Below the pieces are notes generated by a model that saw nothing but the letters and a program-made list of their open reading frames with translations, did no database searches and had not been told where the DNA came from. A DNA stretch of 64,000 bases, taken from positions 620,001 to 684,000 of the forward strand of contig NZ_QYUO01000001.1 in assembly GCF_003591035.1 (NCBI RefSeq). Reading direction: 5' to 3'. This document shows positions 18,083-27,734 of the stretch, in pieces. How positions within the stretch are numbered: position 1 is the first letter of the stretch; each line of letters opens with the position of its first letter. A program made the translations under genes and the position numbers. The DNA is from Noviherbaspirillum saxi (lineage in GTDB: Bacteria > Pseudomonadota > Gammaproteobacteria > Burkholderiales > Burkholderiaceae_D).

Positions 18083-19195
18083 ATGCTGATACAACTCGCC
18101 ATCCTCGGTCTGCTTGCCGCCTTGCTGCCGCTGACCATCGTCTGGGTCTCTAGCGACCAGAACAAGTACCGCAAACTGGTCTGGGTGACCGTCTTCCTGA
18201 CATTCGATCTCATCATGTTCGGCGCCTTCACGCGGCTGACCGATTCCGGGCTCGGTTGTCCGGATTGGCCCGGTTGCTACGGACACGCCAATCCCTTGCA
18301 GGCGCATGAGCAGATCAGTGCAGCCGAAGCGGCGATGCCAACCGGACCAGTGACGGTTGCAAAGGCGTGGATCGAAATGATCCACCGCTATCTCGCGATG
18401 GCGGTTGGCGTGCTGATCATTTCCATCATGGTCATTGCCTGGCGCGGCTGGATCAAGTCGCGCCGCGCCGACCTCAGATTTTCGCCGACGCTGCCGACTC
18501 TTCTGCTCGCTTTCGTCTGTCTGCAGGGAGCGTTCGGTGCGTGGACGGTAACGTTGAAGCTGCAGCCTGTGATTGTCACGATCCACCTGTTGCTCGGCAT
18601 GTTCCTGCTATCCATGCTGGTGTGGCTGGGCGCACGTGAGAACATGCACCATCCGGTAGCCGCGCCCGCCCGGTCATTGCAGCGGATGGCGGCAGTGGCG
18701 CTGATACTTCTTTTCCTGCAGATTGCGCTCGGCGGCTGGGTAAGCACCAATTACGCGGCGCTTGCCTGTACCGATTTCCCCCTGTGCCACGGACGTGTCA
18801 TCCCCGACATGGATTTTGAGCATGGTTTCACCTTGTGGCGGCATCTGGGAAAGACCGCCGATGGCGAATACTTGCCGTTTGCCGCGCTTACTGCGGTGCA
18901 CTGGGTGCACCGGAACTTCGCCTTTGTCGTGGTGATTTTTATTGCATGGCTTGCGCACAAGGCGCTGCATATCGAAGGCCTGAGATCCAACGCGCGCTGG
19001 CTGCTGATCGTGCTCGGTGCGCAGTTTCTGACCGGCATGTCCACCATCTTTCTGAAATGGCCATTGGCGCTTGCCGTGATACACAATGGCGGCGCCGCAC
19101 TCCTTGTGCTGCTGCTGACCATGCTAAACTACCGGGTTAGAATTCCGGCGCAGCCTACGGCGGACCATGCCGCAACGCGGCTGTCGGCCGCATGA
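18083..19195 (+). CDS. ctaA: Heme A synthase (COX15/CtaA)
   Basis: 370 residues with about eight membrane helices. Conserved COX15 features include [22 protein letters not shown], the helix His in [18 protein letters not shown] and the second-half AVHWVHRN. It oxidises the heme O methyl group to formyl, giving heme A for subunit I. The gene begins 10 bp after the Sco-like gene and ends 7 bp before ctaB. Confidence 0.95.
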   Translation: MLIQLAILGLLAALLPLTIVWVSSDQNKYRKLVWVTVFLTFDLIMFGAFTRLTDSGLGCPDWPGCYGHANPLQAHEQISAAEAAMPTGPVTVAKAWIEMIHRYLAMAVGVLIISIMVIAWRGWIKSRRADLRFSPTLPTLLLAFVCLQGAFGAWTVTLKLQPVIVTIHLLLGMFLLSMLVWLGARENMHHPVAAPARSLQRMAAVALILLFLQIALGGWVSTNYAALACTDFPLCHGRVIPDMDFEHGFTLWRHLGKTADGEYLPFAALTAVHWVHRNFAFVVVIFIAWLAHKALHIEGLRSNARWLLIVLGAQFLTGMSTIFLKWPLALAVIHNGGAALLVLLLTMLNYRVRIPAQPTADHAATRLSAA

Positions 19196-19202
19196 GAACC
19201 AA

Positions 19203-20087
19203 GTGACTACCCTGACCGCACACCCGAATCGCATCGCCCAATATTGGGCACTGACCAAGCCGCGCGTTACCCAGCTCGCGGTGTTCTGCGCTGTGATCGG
19301 CATGTTCCTCGCATCGCCGGACCTGCCCGACTGGCGGATCGTCGTTGCGGCGACCATCGGCATCTGGCTGCTTGCCGGCGCCGCATTCGCTGTCAATTGC
19401 CTGGTCGAGCGGGAAATCGATTCGCGTATGGCGCGGACCGCCCGCCGCCCGATGGCGCGCGGCGAAATCACGGTGGCCCAGACGCTGGTGTTTTCCGGCA
19501 TTATCGGCGGCGCGGGAATGTGGGTACTGTTCACCTTCGTGAATCCGCTCACGATGTGGCTGACATTTGCCACTTTCGTCGGTTATGCAGTGATTTACAC
19601 CATGCTGCTGAAGCCGGCGACGCCGCAAAACATCGTGATCGGCGGCTTGTCCGGCGCGATGCCGCCGGCGCTGGGCTGGGCCGCAATCGCCAATGACGTG
19701 CCGATGCAGGCCTGGATTCTCGTGCTAATCATTTTTGTCTGGACGCCGCCGCACTTCTGGGCACTGGCACTGTATCGCCGTGACGATTATGCGCGCTCCG
19801 GCCTGCCCATGCTTCCGGTGACCCATGGCTTGAAGTTCACCCAGTTCCATATCTGGCTTTATACAATTGCCCTGGTTGCAACAACGATGCTTCCGTATGC
19901 CGTGCAGATGAGCGGCTTGATCTACTTGGCGAGCGCGGCGGTGCTGGGTGCGGTATTCCTTTGGTATGCATGGCGCATCTATCGGCATTACACCGATCTG
20001 ATCGCGCGCAGGACCTTTGCCTATTCCATCATTTACCTGTCGCTCCTTTTCGTGGCTTTGCTGGTCGACCACTACCTGAAGTTTTAA
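19203..20087 (+). CDS. ctaB: Protoheme IX farnesyltransferase (heme O synthase)
   Basis: 294 residues of a UbiA-family prenyltransferase with two Asp-rich motifs: [19 protein letters not shown] and [15 protein letters not shown]. It adds farnesyl to heme B to give heme O, the substrate of CtaA. The GTG at 19203 gives the conserved start ([15 protein letters not shown]); an upstream ATG at 19167 would overlap ctaA by 29 bp. Confidence 0.95.
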   Translation: MTTLTAHPNRIAQYWALTKPRVTQLAVFCAVIGMFLASPDLPDWRIVVAATIGIWLLAGAAFAVNCLVEREIDSRMARTARRPMARGEITVAQTLVFSGIIGGAGMWVLFTFVNPLTMWLTFATFVGYAVIYTMLLKPATPQNIVIGGLSGAMPPALGWAAIANDVPMQAWILVLIIFVWTPPHFWALALYRRDDYARSGLPMLPVTHGLKFTQFHIWLYTIALVATTMLPYAVQMSGLIYLASAAVLGAVFLWYAWRIYRHYTDLIARRTFAYSIIYLSLLFVALLVDHYLKF

Positions 20088-20090
20088 AGT

Positions 20091-20720
20091 ATGCGCTTCT
20101 CTTTCTCTCGCCATTCCGCCTCATTTCTGCTGCTGGCTGCCTCGCTGTTGCTCGGTGCTTGCGATCGACAGCAAGAGGGAGGTCAGCTGTCGTCCGCGGC
20201 GCCGACTTCTGCATTCAAGAATACCGATGTCACCGGTCTCGACTATGCGAAGGATTTCGCCATGCCCGACCATAACGGCACGCTGCGTACCCTCGCCGAC
20301 TTCAAGGGCAAGGCAGTCGTGGTGTTCTTTGGCTATACCCAATGTCCGGACGTTTGCCCGAGCACCATGGCGGAAATGGCAAGCGTCATGCAGCAACTGG
20401 GATCGCAGGCCGACAAGGTGCAAGTCCTGTTCATTACGGTAGATCCGGAGCGCGACACCGCGGCATTGCTGTCCAAATACGTGCCCGCATTCCATCCGAG
20501 TTTCCTGGGGCTGGTCGGCGACAAGGCGGCAACGCAGAAGATCGCCAAGGATTTCAAGGTGTTTTACCAGAAGGTGCCTGGCAAGGAAGCCGGATCCTAT
20601 ACCATGGACCATACCGCCGGAAGCTATGTATTCGATCCTCAGGGGCGCATCCGCCTGTTCGTTCGCCACGGGCAGGGCGCGGAACCCATCGTGCACGATC
20701 TGAAGTTGCTATTGTCCTGA
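20091..20720 (+). CDS. SCO1/SenC copper chaperone lipoprotein
   Basis: 209 residues: lipoprotein signal with lipobox LLGAC (Cys about residue 24), then a thioredoxin fold with CPDVCP as the copper CxxxC motif, VDPERD, and the distal His in YTMDHTAGSYVFDP. Delivers copper to or reduces the CuA site of CoxB. It is the last gene of the cox operon, 3 bp after ctaB. Confidence 0.94.
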   Translation: MRFSFSRHSASFLLLAASLLLGACDRQQEGGQLSSAAPTSAFKNTDVTGLDYAKDFAMPDHNGTLRTLADFKGKAVVVFFGYTQCPDVCPSTMAEMASVMQQLGSQADKVQVLFITVDPERDTAALLSKYVPAFHPSFLGLVGDKAATQKIAKDFKVFYQKVPGKEAGSYTMDHTAGSYVFDPQGRIRLFVRHGQGAEPIVHDLKLLLS

Positions 20721-20747
20721 CCGATCCCGGGTCACAGGAAACAAAAA

Positions 20748-20771
20748 GGCGCTCCGCAGAGCGCCTTTTTT
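20748..20771 (+). terminator. Bidirectional hairpin terminator between sco and rpoH
   Basis: A 7-bp stem GGCGCTC/GAGCGCC with CGCA loop, five As before and six Ts after. It closes the cox operon on the plus strand and rpoH on the minus strand. Confidence 0.88.
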
Positions 20772-20801
20772 ACTTGAGCTGGCTGTAATCAAACATGCAT
20801 A

Positions 20802-21698
20802 TCAAGCATAGGAAGCCAGCGCACTTTTCATTTTCTTCAATGCCGCGCTTTCAATTTGACGAATGCGCTCGGCAGACACACCGAATTCGTCTGCCAGTTC
20901 ATGCAGCGTCGCGCCGGAACCATCGTCGTTTGCCAGCCAGCGCGCTTCAACGATGCGGCGGGAACGCGCATCCAGCCTGCCAAGCGCGGCTTCAAGTCCT
21001 TCCGATTGCAAGCGGTCATACTGGCGGGCCTCCAGTTCTTTCGTCGGCTCGCTTGCCTCGGAGGACAGGTAGGCGATCGGCGCGAACTTGTCATCTTCGT
21101 CATCGCTCGGTGCATCCAGCGCAATATCATGGCCTGACATGCGGGTTTCCATTTCGATGACTTCTTCGCGCTTCACATTCAATGTCCGTGCGAGTTCATC
21201 GACCTGGGTCGGTGTCATCGCGTCCAGACCTTCCTTGTGGCTGCGCAGATTGAAGAACAGCTTGCGTTGGGCCTTGGTTGTCGCCACCTTCACCAAACGC
21301 CAGTTCTTCAAGATGTACTCATGCATTTCCGCCTTGATCCAGTGCATTGCATACGATACAAGGCGTACACCTTGATCCGGATCGAAACGCTTGACCGCTT
21401 TCATCAAACCGATATTGCCTTCCTGAATCAGATCTGCGTGCGGCAGTCCATAGCCGAGATAGCCGCGGGCAATGGATACCACCAGCCGCAAGTGTGACAT
21501 GACAAGCTTTTGTGCAGCGGCAAGGTCGTTATTCTCACGGAACTGCCGCGCATAGGACGTCTCTTCCTCATGCGTCAGCATGGGAATACGGTTGACCGCC
21601 GAAATATAGGCTTCGATGTTGCCAAGGTTGCCAGAAAACCCGAGAGTCAAGGCAGTATTACCGGCCGGAACCAATGCAGACTGTGCAGTTGTTTTCAT
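20802..21698 (-). CDS. rpoH: RNA polymerase heat-shock sigma factor RpoH (sigma-32)
   Basis: 298 residues. Region 2 holds the core-binding/-10 helices (DLIQEGNIGLMKAVKRFDP), followed by the RpoH-specific box QRKLFFNLRSHKEGL that distinguishes sigma-32 from other sigma factors. Region 4 ends with the HTH (LHELADEFGVSAERIRQIE). Start at ATG 21698, preceded by AGGAGA. A -10 box and a CIRCE operator lie 64-96 bp upstream. Confidence 0.97.
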   Translation of the reverse strand: MKTTAQSALVPAGNTALTLGFSGNLGNIEAYISAVNRIPMLTHEEETSYARQFRENNDLAAAQKLVMSHLRLVVSIARGYLGYGLPHADLIQEGNIGLMKAVKRFDPDQGVRLVSYAMHWIKAEMHEYILKNWRLVKVATTKAQRKLFFNLRSHKEGLDAMTPTQVDELARTLNVKREEVIEMETRMSGHDIALDAPSDDEDDKFAPIAYLSSEASEPTKELEARQYDRLQSEGLEAALGRLDARSRRIVEARWLANDDGSGATLHELADEFGVSAERIRQIESAALKKMKSALASYA

Positions 21699-21761
21699 TC
21701 TTTCTCCTTGCTTCTCAAAGCAGCGATCGCCACAAATGTGCTTGCGATCCACTCTTTGAAC

Positions 21762-21767
21762 ATTATA
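21762..21767 (-). promoter_or_regulatory. -10 box of the rpoH promoter
   Basis: On the minus strand TATAAT directly abuts the CIRCE element, 64 bp upstream of the rpoH start. No good -35 hexamer is visible; the -35 region would fall inside the CIRCE. Confidence 0.6.
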
Positions 21768-21794
21768 TTAGCACTCTCATTTAATGAGTGCTAA
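21768..21794 (-). promoter_or_regulatory. CIRCE operator (HrcA binding site) upstream of rpoH
   Basis: A perfect inverted repeat TTAGCACTC-N9-GAGTGCTAA, identical to the CIRCE consensus. HrcA repressor bound here would cover the -35 region of the rpoH promoter. The other flank is the ftsX-independent gap up to 21934, in which no gene was seen. Confidence 0.95.
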
Positions 21795-21934
21795 TCGATG
21801 ATCTCAACAAAGCTGATAGCGCGCAGCTATTGCGCAACTGTAACGATTAGTGAGGGTGACTTTAGGCTACGTCGCATGAGATAAGTTGCGGGAGCTCAAA
21901 GAAAAAAGCCGTAGCAGACTTGAAAGGGACGAAA

Positions 21935-22855
21935 TTAAAGTTTTGCCAAATGCCGCTTAACGCACATCAAGGCCCCGACCAAGCCTAGCCCGGCACTTGT
22001 AGCAAGCAGAGCAAATTGAGTGAAACCGTCCAAGGACGCAAGGCGGAATTCAGACGCATACAAACGGGCGAACTCCATCACGGCATCGTTAAGAGGTTGC
22101 AAGCCCACCATGACCACGCCAAGCGCAAGGCCGCCAGCCATCAGCCCCAACAGGGCGCCCGAATAGTAAAACGGGCGACAGATGAATGCATCGGTGGCAC
22201 CAAACATCCGGCACACCGCGATTTCCTCGCGTTGCGTCATCACCTGCAGACGTATCGTATTAAATACCACTGCAACCACGACCACGCCAAGTGTCGTCGC
22301 CAGGAACAGCAATGCGAGCCTCAACACCTGCATCAATGCGGCCAGTCGCTTGACCCATGCCGAATCGATCTGGACATATTCGACTCCCGGCAAGGCTTTC
22401 AGCTTGGCGGCAAGCGCTTCCACCCGTGCCGCGTCGCCGGAATTCTGCACGCCCGACAACTTGAGTACGTAACCGTCCGGAAGAGGGTTTTCGCCCAGCG
22501 CGGTAATCGCATCCGATAACCCGGTCTTGTCCTTCAAGAGCGTCAGCGCGCGCTCGCGCGGGATGAACTCCAGGCGACCGGTGCTTTGCGACGCCTGCAC
22601 GATATTCCGAATCTGCGTGGCAAGAGCGGTCGCGCGTTCCCGCGGTGTATCAAGCGACATGAACAGGCTGATTTCTGGTTCGACCGCGAGCTGTTCCGAT
22701 ATCGGCCTGACGTTTTCCAGTATCGTCAACCCGGCAAACGGGAGTGCCAGCGCGATCGCCACCACCAGCACATTAAGCACAAAACTGCCGGCCGAAGACC
22801 TCACATGCCCGACGGCATCCCGCAATGCTGCGATATGTTGGGTGATCCAGTTCAT
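21935..22855 (-). CDS. ftsX: Cell division ABC permease FtsX
   Basis: 306 residues with an N-terminal membrane helix (about 24-46), a periplasmic domain (about 60-165) and three C-terminal helices (about 180-300). The conserved FtsX stretch is EEIAVCRMFGATDAFICRPFYYSGAL. With FtsE it links the divisome to peptidoglycan hydrolase activation. Its ATG overlaps the ftsE stop (ATGA), and it is the last gene of ftsYEX. Confidence 0.95.
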   Translation of the reverse strand: MNWITQHIAALRDAVGHVRSSAGSFVLNVLVVAIALALPFAGLTILENVRPISEQLAVEPEISLFMSLDTPRERATALATQIRNIVQASQSTGRLEFIPRERALTLLKDKTGLSDAITALGENPLPDGYVLKLSGVQNSGDAARVEALAAKLKALPGVEYVQIDSAWVKRLAALMQVLRLALLFLATTLGVVVVAVVFNTIRLQVMTQREEIAVCRMFGATDAFICRPFYYSGALLGLMAGGLALGVVMVGLQPLNDAVMEFARLYASEFRLASLDGFTQFALLATSAGLGLVGALMCVKRHLAKL

Positions 22856-23535
22856 GATGGTAGCGTCTCCCCAACGGCCGCCGGGGTGTCGATCAGGCGT
22901 CCCGCCTGCAACCGAATGATACGGTCCGCACCACGCAATATCGCTTCGTCATGGGTCGCAATCAGGCAGGTCACGCCGGCCACATGAAACGCCATTAATG
23001 CATCCATGACTTTGCCTGCGCTGGCACGGTCAAGATTTGCGGTAGGTTCGTCGGCAAGGATGATTTGCGGGCGGTTGACAATGGCGCGCGCAATGGCAAC
23101 TCGTTGCTGTTCTCCGCCGGACAGGGCCAGGGGTTCCGACAGCGCCTTGTCCGTCAGACCTACCTTGTCCAGCGCCGCACGTGCGCGCTTTTCGGCTTCG
23201 TTGCGTGGCGCGCCGGTGATCAGCAAGGGCAGCATCACATTGGCCAGCACCGTACGATCGCTCAGCAGGTTGGCGGGCTGAAACATCAAACCCAGATTGC
23301 GCCGCAAGTAGGGAATGCCGGAGGCGGGCAATTGCCCGATATCCTGGCCGTTAACCAGCACGCTGCCGGAAGTCGGACGTTCGATTGCCGCGATCATCTT
23401 CAACAGGGTGGACTTGCCGGCGCCGGAGGGCCCTGACAGAAATGCCAGTTCTCCTTTTGCAATCGACAGCGTCACGTCGGACAGCGCGGCGCCGCCGCGA
23501 CCGTATTGCTTGGACACCCTGTTGAATTCGATCAT
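22852..23535 (-). CDS. ftsE: Cell division ATP-binding protein FtsE
   Basis: 227-residue ABC ATPase: Walker A GPSGAGKST (about residue 35), signature LSGGEQQRVAIARA, Walker B IILADEPTANLD, and the switch His in ATHDEAI. Partner of FtsX at the inner membrane. Start overlaps the ftsY stop by 4 bp. Confidence 0.97.
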   Translation of the reverse strand: MIEFNRVSKQYGRGGAALSDVTLSIAKGELAFLSGPSGAGKSTLLKMIAAIERPTSGSVLVNGQDIGQLPASGIPYLRRNLGLMFQPANLLSDRTVLANVMLPLLITGAPRNEAEKRARAALDKVGLTDKALSEPLALSGGEQQRVAIARAIVNRPQIILADEPTANLDRASAGKVMDALMAFHVAGVTCLIATHDEAILRGADRIIRLQAGRLIDTPAAVGETLPS

Positions 23536-24842
23536 GTCAGTAGCGCGTCGACGAATTCTTCGGCATTGAATGGCTGCAAGTCTTCGATCTTTTCGCCTAC
23601 GCCGATAAAGTACACCGGAACCGGGCGCGTCTTTGCGATTGCGGCCAGCACGCCGCCCTTGGCAGTGCCGTCGAGTTTGGTGACCACCAGGCCCGTCAAG
23701 CCGAGCGCATCGTCGAACGCCTTGACCTGCGCCAGCGCGTTCTGTCCAGTATTGCCGTCTATGATGAGCAGCACCTCGTGCGGTGCCGATGCCATGCCTT
23801 TGGCGATCACGCGACGCACCTTTTTCAGTTCTTCCATCAGGTGCAACTGGGTCGGCAGGCGTCCGGCCGTGTCGATCATCACCACATTGGTGCCGCGCGC
23901 GCGCGCCGACTGCACCGCGTCGAATGCAACCGCTGCCGGGTCGCCCGATTCCTGGGAAATGACCGACACGTTATTGCGTTCGCCCCAAATGGTAAGTTGC
24001 TCTCTGGCAGCCGCACGGAAGGTGTCGCCAGCCGCGAGCAGCACCGATTGATGGTGCGCCTGCAAGTGCTTTGCCAGCTTGCCTATCGTGGTCGTCTTGC
24101 CTGCGCCGTTCACGCCGGCGATCATCATCACCATGGGCTGATGGCGTCCTAGCACCATCGGCTTTTGCAGCGGCGTCAGCATGTCGATCAACAGCGTGCG
24201 CAAGGCGGCCTTGACCTGCTGAGCATCGGTCAGCTTCTCGCTCTTTACCTTCTTTTTCAACGCGTCGAGGATGAATTGCGTGGCTTCGACGCCGGCATCC
24301 GATACCAGCAGTGCAGATTCGAGCTCCTCGTATAAATCCTCGTCGATCTTTGCGCCGACGAACAGGGTGGTCAGGTTGGTCGATGTTTTCGACAGGCCGG
24401 CCTTGAGGCGCTGCATCCATGACTGCTTTTGCTCGGGCGCAGGCGGCGCGGCAGGAACGATTTCGCCTTCTTCCTCCTCGACGGGTGCCGGGGCTTTCGC
24501 TGCGGCAGGCGGTGCTACCGGCACGGGCGCCGGAATCGGCGTGGGTGCGGCGACAGGCACGGGTGCGGGCGCTGAGGGCGCAGCAGGCACCGGCGCGGGC
24601 GCAGGTGCTGCAACCGGTACAGGCACCGGTACAGGGACCGGCACCGGTTCCTGTACCGGTGCCTGTACCGGTTCTGGCGCCGCCGGCGCGACATCCCGCT
24701 TGAACAAGCCAAACCAGGATTTCTGCTCAACCGGGGCCGGGGCAGGACTGGTCGGGACTTCGGCGGCGGGTGCCTCGGCCTGAACGGCCGGTTCTTGGGG
24801 CGCAGGCGTGTCTTTCGGTTTTTTCTTGAAGAAACTAAACAT
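23532..24842 (-). CDS. ftsY: Signal recognition particle receptor FtsY
   Basis: 436 residues: a 130-residue acidic/Pro-Val-Ala-rich N-terminal A domain, then the NG GTPase with G1 GVNGAGKTTT, the DTAGRLPTQ motif (G3), TKLDGTAKGG (G4) and the closing helix with PFNAEEFVDAL. Receives SRP-ribosome complexes at the membrane. The A domain is enlarged by Pro-Val repeats; see the repeat entry. Confidence 0.97.
   Translation of the reverse strand: MFSFFKKKPKDTPAPQEPAVQAEAPAAEVPTSPAPAPVEQKSWFGLFKRDVAPAAPEPVQAPVQEPVPVPVPVPVPVAAPAPAPVPAAPSAPAPVPVAAPTPIPAPVPVAPPAAAKAPAPVEEEEGEIVPAAPPAPEQKQSWMQRLKAGLSKTSTNLTTLFVGAKIDEDLYEELESALLVSDAGVEATQFILDALKKKVKSEKLTDAQQVKAALRTLLIDMLTPLQKPMVLGRHQPMVMMIAGVNGAGKTTTIGKLAKHLQAHHQSVLLAAGDTFRAAAREQLTIWGERNNVSVISQESGDPAAVAFDAVQSARARGTNVVMIDTAGRLPTQLHLMEELKKVRRVIAKGMASAPHEVLLIIDGNTGQNALAQVKAFDDALGLTGLVVTKLDGTAKGGVLAAIAKTRPVPVYFIGVGEKIEDLQPFNAEEFVDALLT
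24520..24680 (-). repeat. Low-complexity Pro-Val/Pro-Ala repeat within ftsY
   Basis: Short units such as ACCGGTACAGG and GGCGCGGGC recur imperfectly and encode alternating PV/PA residues in the FtsY A domain. Such tracts are prone to slippage, so length is likely variable between strains. Confidence 0.7.
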
Positions 24843-24998
24843 TCGGGCAGGGGGAGAAAAGGCAGTCCGGCGCGCATTCAGTCACGTCGCCGAAAGAAGA
24901 TACAATCGGAACCTCATTTGATGCGCGGCGCTGCCTTGCCATCCAGCCGTGCGCCTGCTGCATCATTACCAACCCCGTATTTTATCAGAGCATAGACC

Positions 24999-26375
24999 AT
25001 GAAATTTCGGATCGCCGTATTGCTGTCGGCGTGCGTGCTGAACTGGCTGCCTGCGGTCGCCAGCGCGGCAGCGGACACTGCACAAGAGTTCATGTTGAAT
25101 AACGGCATGAAAATCATTGTCAAGGAAGACCATCGGGCTCCGACCGTCGCCCATATGGTGTGGTACAAGACCGGGGCGATGGACGAGCACAATGGCACGA
25201 CCGGCATTGCGCATGCGCTGGAACACATGATGTTCAAGGGTACCAAGACCCTCAAGCCAGGCGAATTCAGCCAGCGCGTCGCCGCCCTCGGCGGTCGCGA
25301 AAATGCCTTTACCAGCAAGGATTACACCGCCTATTTCCAGCAGATCGAAAAATCCAAGCTGGAGCAGGTCATGGCCCTGGAAGCGGATCGCATGGCCAAT
25401 CTGGTATTCGACAAGGATGAATTCACACGTGAAATCCGCGTGGTAATGGAAGAGCGACGCTGGCGCACCGAGGATCAGCCGATTCCGCAGGTGTATGAAA
25501 CCCTGAACGCAACCGCGTTTTCCGCCCATCCTTACCATCATCCGATTGCCGGCTGGATGTCCGACCTGCAAAGCATGACCGTGCAGGATGCCAAGAACTG
25601 GTACGACCGCTGGTACGCGCCCAACAATGCGGTGCTGGTGGTGACCGGCGATGTCGAGGCCAGCAAGGTGCTGGCGCTGGCGCAAAAGCATTACGGCAAG
25701 GTGCCGCGCAAGGCGGTGCCGACCACCAGGCCGCAGGAAGAGCCGCCGCAGCGCGGCATCCGCCGCATCACGGTCAAGGCGCCGGCCGAGAATCCGTATG
25801 TCGTGATGGCATTCAAGGCGCCGACCCTGCGCGATGTGGAAAAAGACGATGAATCGCACGCGCTCGATGTGCTGGCCGCGATCCTCGACGGCTACGACAA
25901 CGCGCGCCTGAATGCGAAACTGGTACGTACCGACCGGGTTGCCAATTCGGCCGGCGCCGGGTATTCGAATGTTGCGCGCGGTCCGGTACTGTTCCTGCTC
26001 GACGGTACGCCGACCAATGGGACGACCACCGAGCAACTGGAAAAATTGCTGCGCGCCGAAGTCGATCGCATTGCGAAGGAAGGCGTTTCGCAGGAAGAAC
26101 TCAAACGCGTGAAGACCCAGCTGATCGCCAGCCAGATCTACAAGCGGGATTCGATCTTTGGTCAGGCAATGGAAATCGGTGTCATGGAAATGACCGGACT
26201 TTCGCATACCAAGATTGATCGCATCATTGAAAAGCTCAAGATAGTGACCGCCGAGCAAGTGCAGGCGGTCGCACAAAAATATTTCGGCGATGATGCGCTA
26301 ACTGTCGCGACGCTGGTGCCGCTCCCGCTGTCCGAGAAAAAAGCCGCGCCACCGCCCAAGGGCTTGCGCCACTAA
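24999..26375 (+). CDS. M16 zinc metallopeptidase (catalytic member)
   Basis: 458 residues with a signal peptide (about 1-24). The inverted zinc motif HALEH (His72, Glu75, His76) and the distal Glu in the EIRVVMEERRWRTED stretch mark an active M16 peptidase with two M16 domains. It is paired with the next gene, which lacks the motif, as in PqqF/YmxG-type heterodimers of proteobacteria. Likely periplasmic; substrate unknown. It starts a plus-strand operon with rsmD and coaD. Confidence 0.92.
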   Translation: MKFRIAVLLSACVLNWLPAVASAAADTAQEFMLNNGMKIIVKEDHRAPTVAHMVWYKTGAMDEHNGTTGIAHALEHMMFKGTKTLKPGEFSQRVAALGGRENAFTSKDYTAYFQQIEKSKLEQVMALEADRMANLVFDKDEFTREIRVVMEERRWRTEDQPIPQVYETLNATAFSAHPYHHPIAGWMSDLQSMTVQDAKNWYDRWYAPNNAVLVVTGDVEASKVLALAQKHYGKVPRKAVPTTRPQEEPPQRGIRRITVKAPAENPYVVMAFKAPTLRDVEKDDESHALDVLAAILDGYDNARLNAKLVRTDRVANSAGAGYSNVARGPVLFLLDGTPTNGTTTEQLEKLLRAEVDRIAKEGVSQEELKRVKTQLIASQIYKRDSIFGQAMEIGVMEMTGLSHTKIDRIIEKLKIVTAEQVQAVAQKYFGDDALTVATLVPLPLSEKKAAPPPKGLRH

Positions 26376-26399
26376 CCACGGAAAACCACGGAATTGAAC

Positions 26400-27734
26400 A
26401 TGTACAAACGCTTCATTCTTGCGATGGCCGGCCTGGTGGCCGGCTTTGCCGCCACCGCCCCGGCGCAGGCTGCGCTGCAAATCCAGTCATGGAATCTCGC
26501 CAATGGCGCACGCGTGCTGTTCGTCGAAAACCATTCGATACCGGTGCTCGACCTGAGCGTGGAATTCGATGCCGGATCGCGTCGTGATCCCCAAGGCAAA
26601 TCCGGCGTTGCCGCCCTGACCAATGCGATGCTGGCACGCGGCCTGCGCGAAGCGGCCGCAGCACAGGCGGAACCGGCGATGACGGAAGCGCAGATTTCGG
26701 ATGCCTTCGCCGACACTGCAGCCCAGCGCGGAGGCGGAGCCGGCGGCGATCGTGCCGGCGCGTCCCTGCGTACCCTGAGCAGCCGCACCGAGCGCGATGC
26801 ATCGGTCGCGCTGCTGGCGCGTCTGCTGGCGCATCCAAGCTTTCCCGAAGATTTCCTGGCGCGCGACAAGGCACGCATGATTTCATCAATCCGTGAAAGC
26901 GAGACCAAGCCTGAGTCGATTGCGGACAAGGCGTTCTGGCGTCTGCTGTATGGAGCGCATCCGTATGCACGGCATGAAACGGTCGCATCGGTGGAGCCGA
27001 TCACGCGCGACGATCTGATTGCGTTCCATGGAACGCACTACGTCGCCAATCGCGCGATTGTTTCCATCATCGGCGACATCAATCGCGCCGAGGCCGAAGC
27101 AATCGCGCAGCAGCTAACCGTGCGACTGCCACAGGGTGCGCCATTGCCAAGCCTGCCATCAGTCGAATTGTCGTTGCCCCAGGAGGAGCGCATTGCCCAT
27201 CCCGCATCGCAAGCACACATCCTGTTGGGAATGCCCGCAATCGCGCGCGGCGACAGCGATTATTTCCCATTGTTGGTCGGAAATTACACCCTGGGTGGCG
27301 GGGGCTTCGTCTCGCGCCTCACCCGCGAAGTGCGGGAAAAGCGCGGCCTGACCTATAGTGTGTACAGCTATTTCAACCCGCTTGCCCAGCTCGGCCCGTT
27401 TCAGACCGGCCTCCAGACACAGAAAGACCAGGCCGACCAGGCGCTGACGGTGGTTCGGGACACCATGACCGCATTCCTGCGTGACGGTCCGACCGAACAG
27501 GAAATCAAGGCTGCCAAGGACAACCTGATCGGCGGTTTCGCATTACGGATCGACAACAACAAAAAGATCTTGGACAACATGGCTGCCATCGGTTTCTATA
27601 ATCTGCCACTGAATTATCTCGATACGTGGACCGCCAAGGTCGCCAAGGTGACGGCCGCTGATATCAAGGCCGCATTCAATCGCAAGTTGTCGCTCGACAA
27701 AATGTCGACCGTGGTGGTCGGCAATGGGAAATAG
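26400..27734 (+). CDS. M16 peptidase-like protein without zinc site
   Basis: 444 residues with a signal peptide (1-22, ending AQAA). Same fold as the gene before it, but the position of HxxEH reads RRDPQGKSGVAAL, so zinc and catalytic residues are absent; the conserved C-terminal Arg-Tyr region (REKRGLTYSVYSYFNP) is kept. It probably serves as the non-catalytic half of a heterodimer. ATG 26400 is preferred to a TTG two codons upstream. It overlaps rsmD by 11 bp. Confidence 0.9.
   Translation: MYKRFILAMAGLVAGFAATAPAQAALQIQSWNLANGARVLFVENHSIPVLDLSVEFDAGSRRDPQGKSGVAALTNAMLARGLREAAAAQAEPAMTEAQISDAFADTAAQRGGGAGGDRAGASLRTLSSRTERDASVALLARLLAHPSFPEDFLARDKARMISSIRESETKPESIADKAFWRLLYGAHPYARHETVASVEPITRDDLIAFHGTHYVANRAIVSIIGDINRAEAEAIAQQLTVRLPQGAPLPSLPSVELSLPQEERIAHPASQAHILLGMPAIARGDSDYFPLLVGNYTLGGGGFVSRLTREVREKRGLTYSVYSYFNPLAQLGPFQTGLQTQKDQADQALTVVRDTMTAFLRDGPTEQEIKAAKDNLIGGFALRIDNNKKILDNMAAIGFYNLPLNYLDTWTAKVAKVTAADIKAAFNRKLSLDKMSTVVVGNGK

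Noticed and set aside
24966..26276. 436-codon minus-strand frame over the M16 peptidase gene
   Set aside because: Complete antisense overlap with a peptidase having intact motifs; composition not protein-like.
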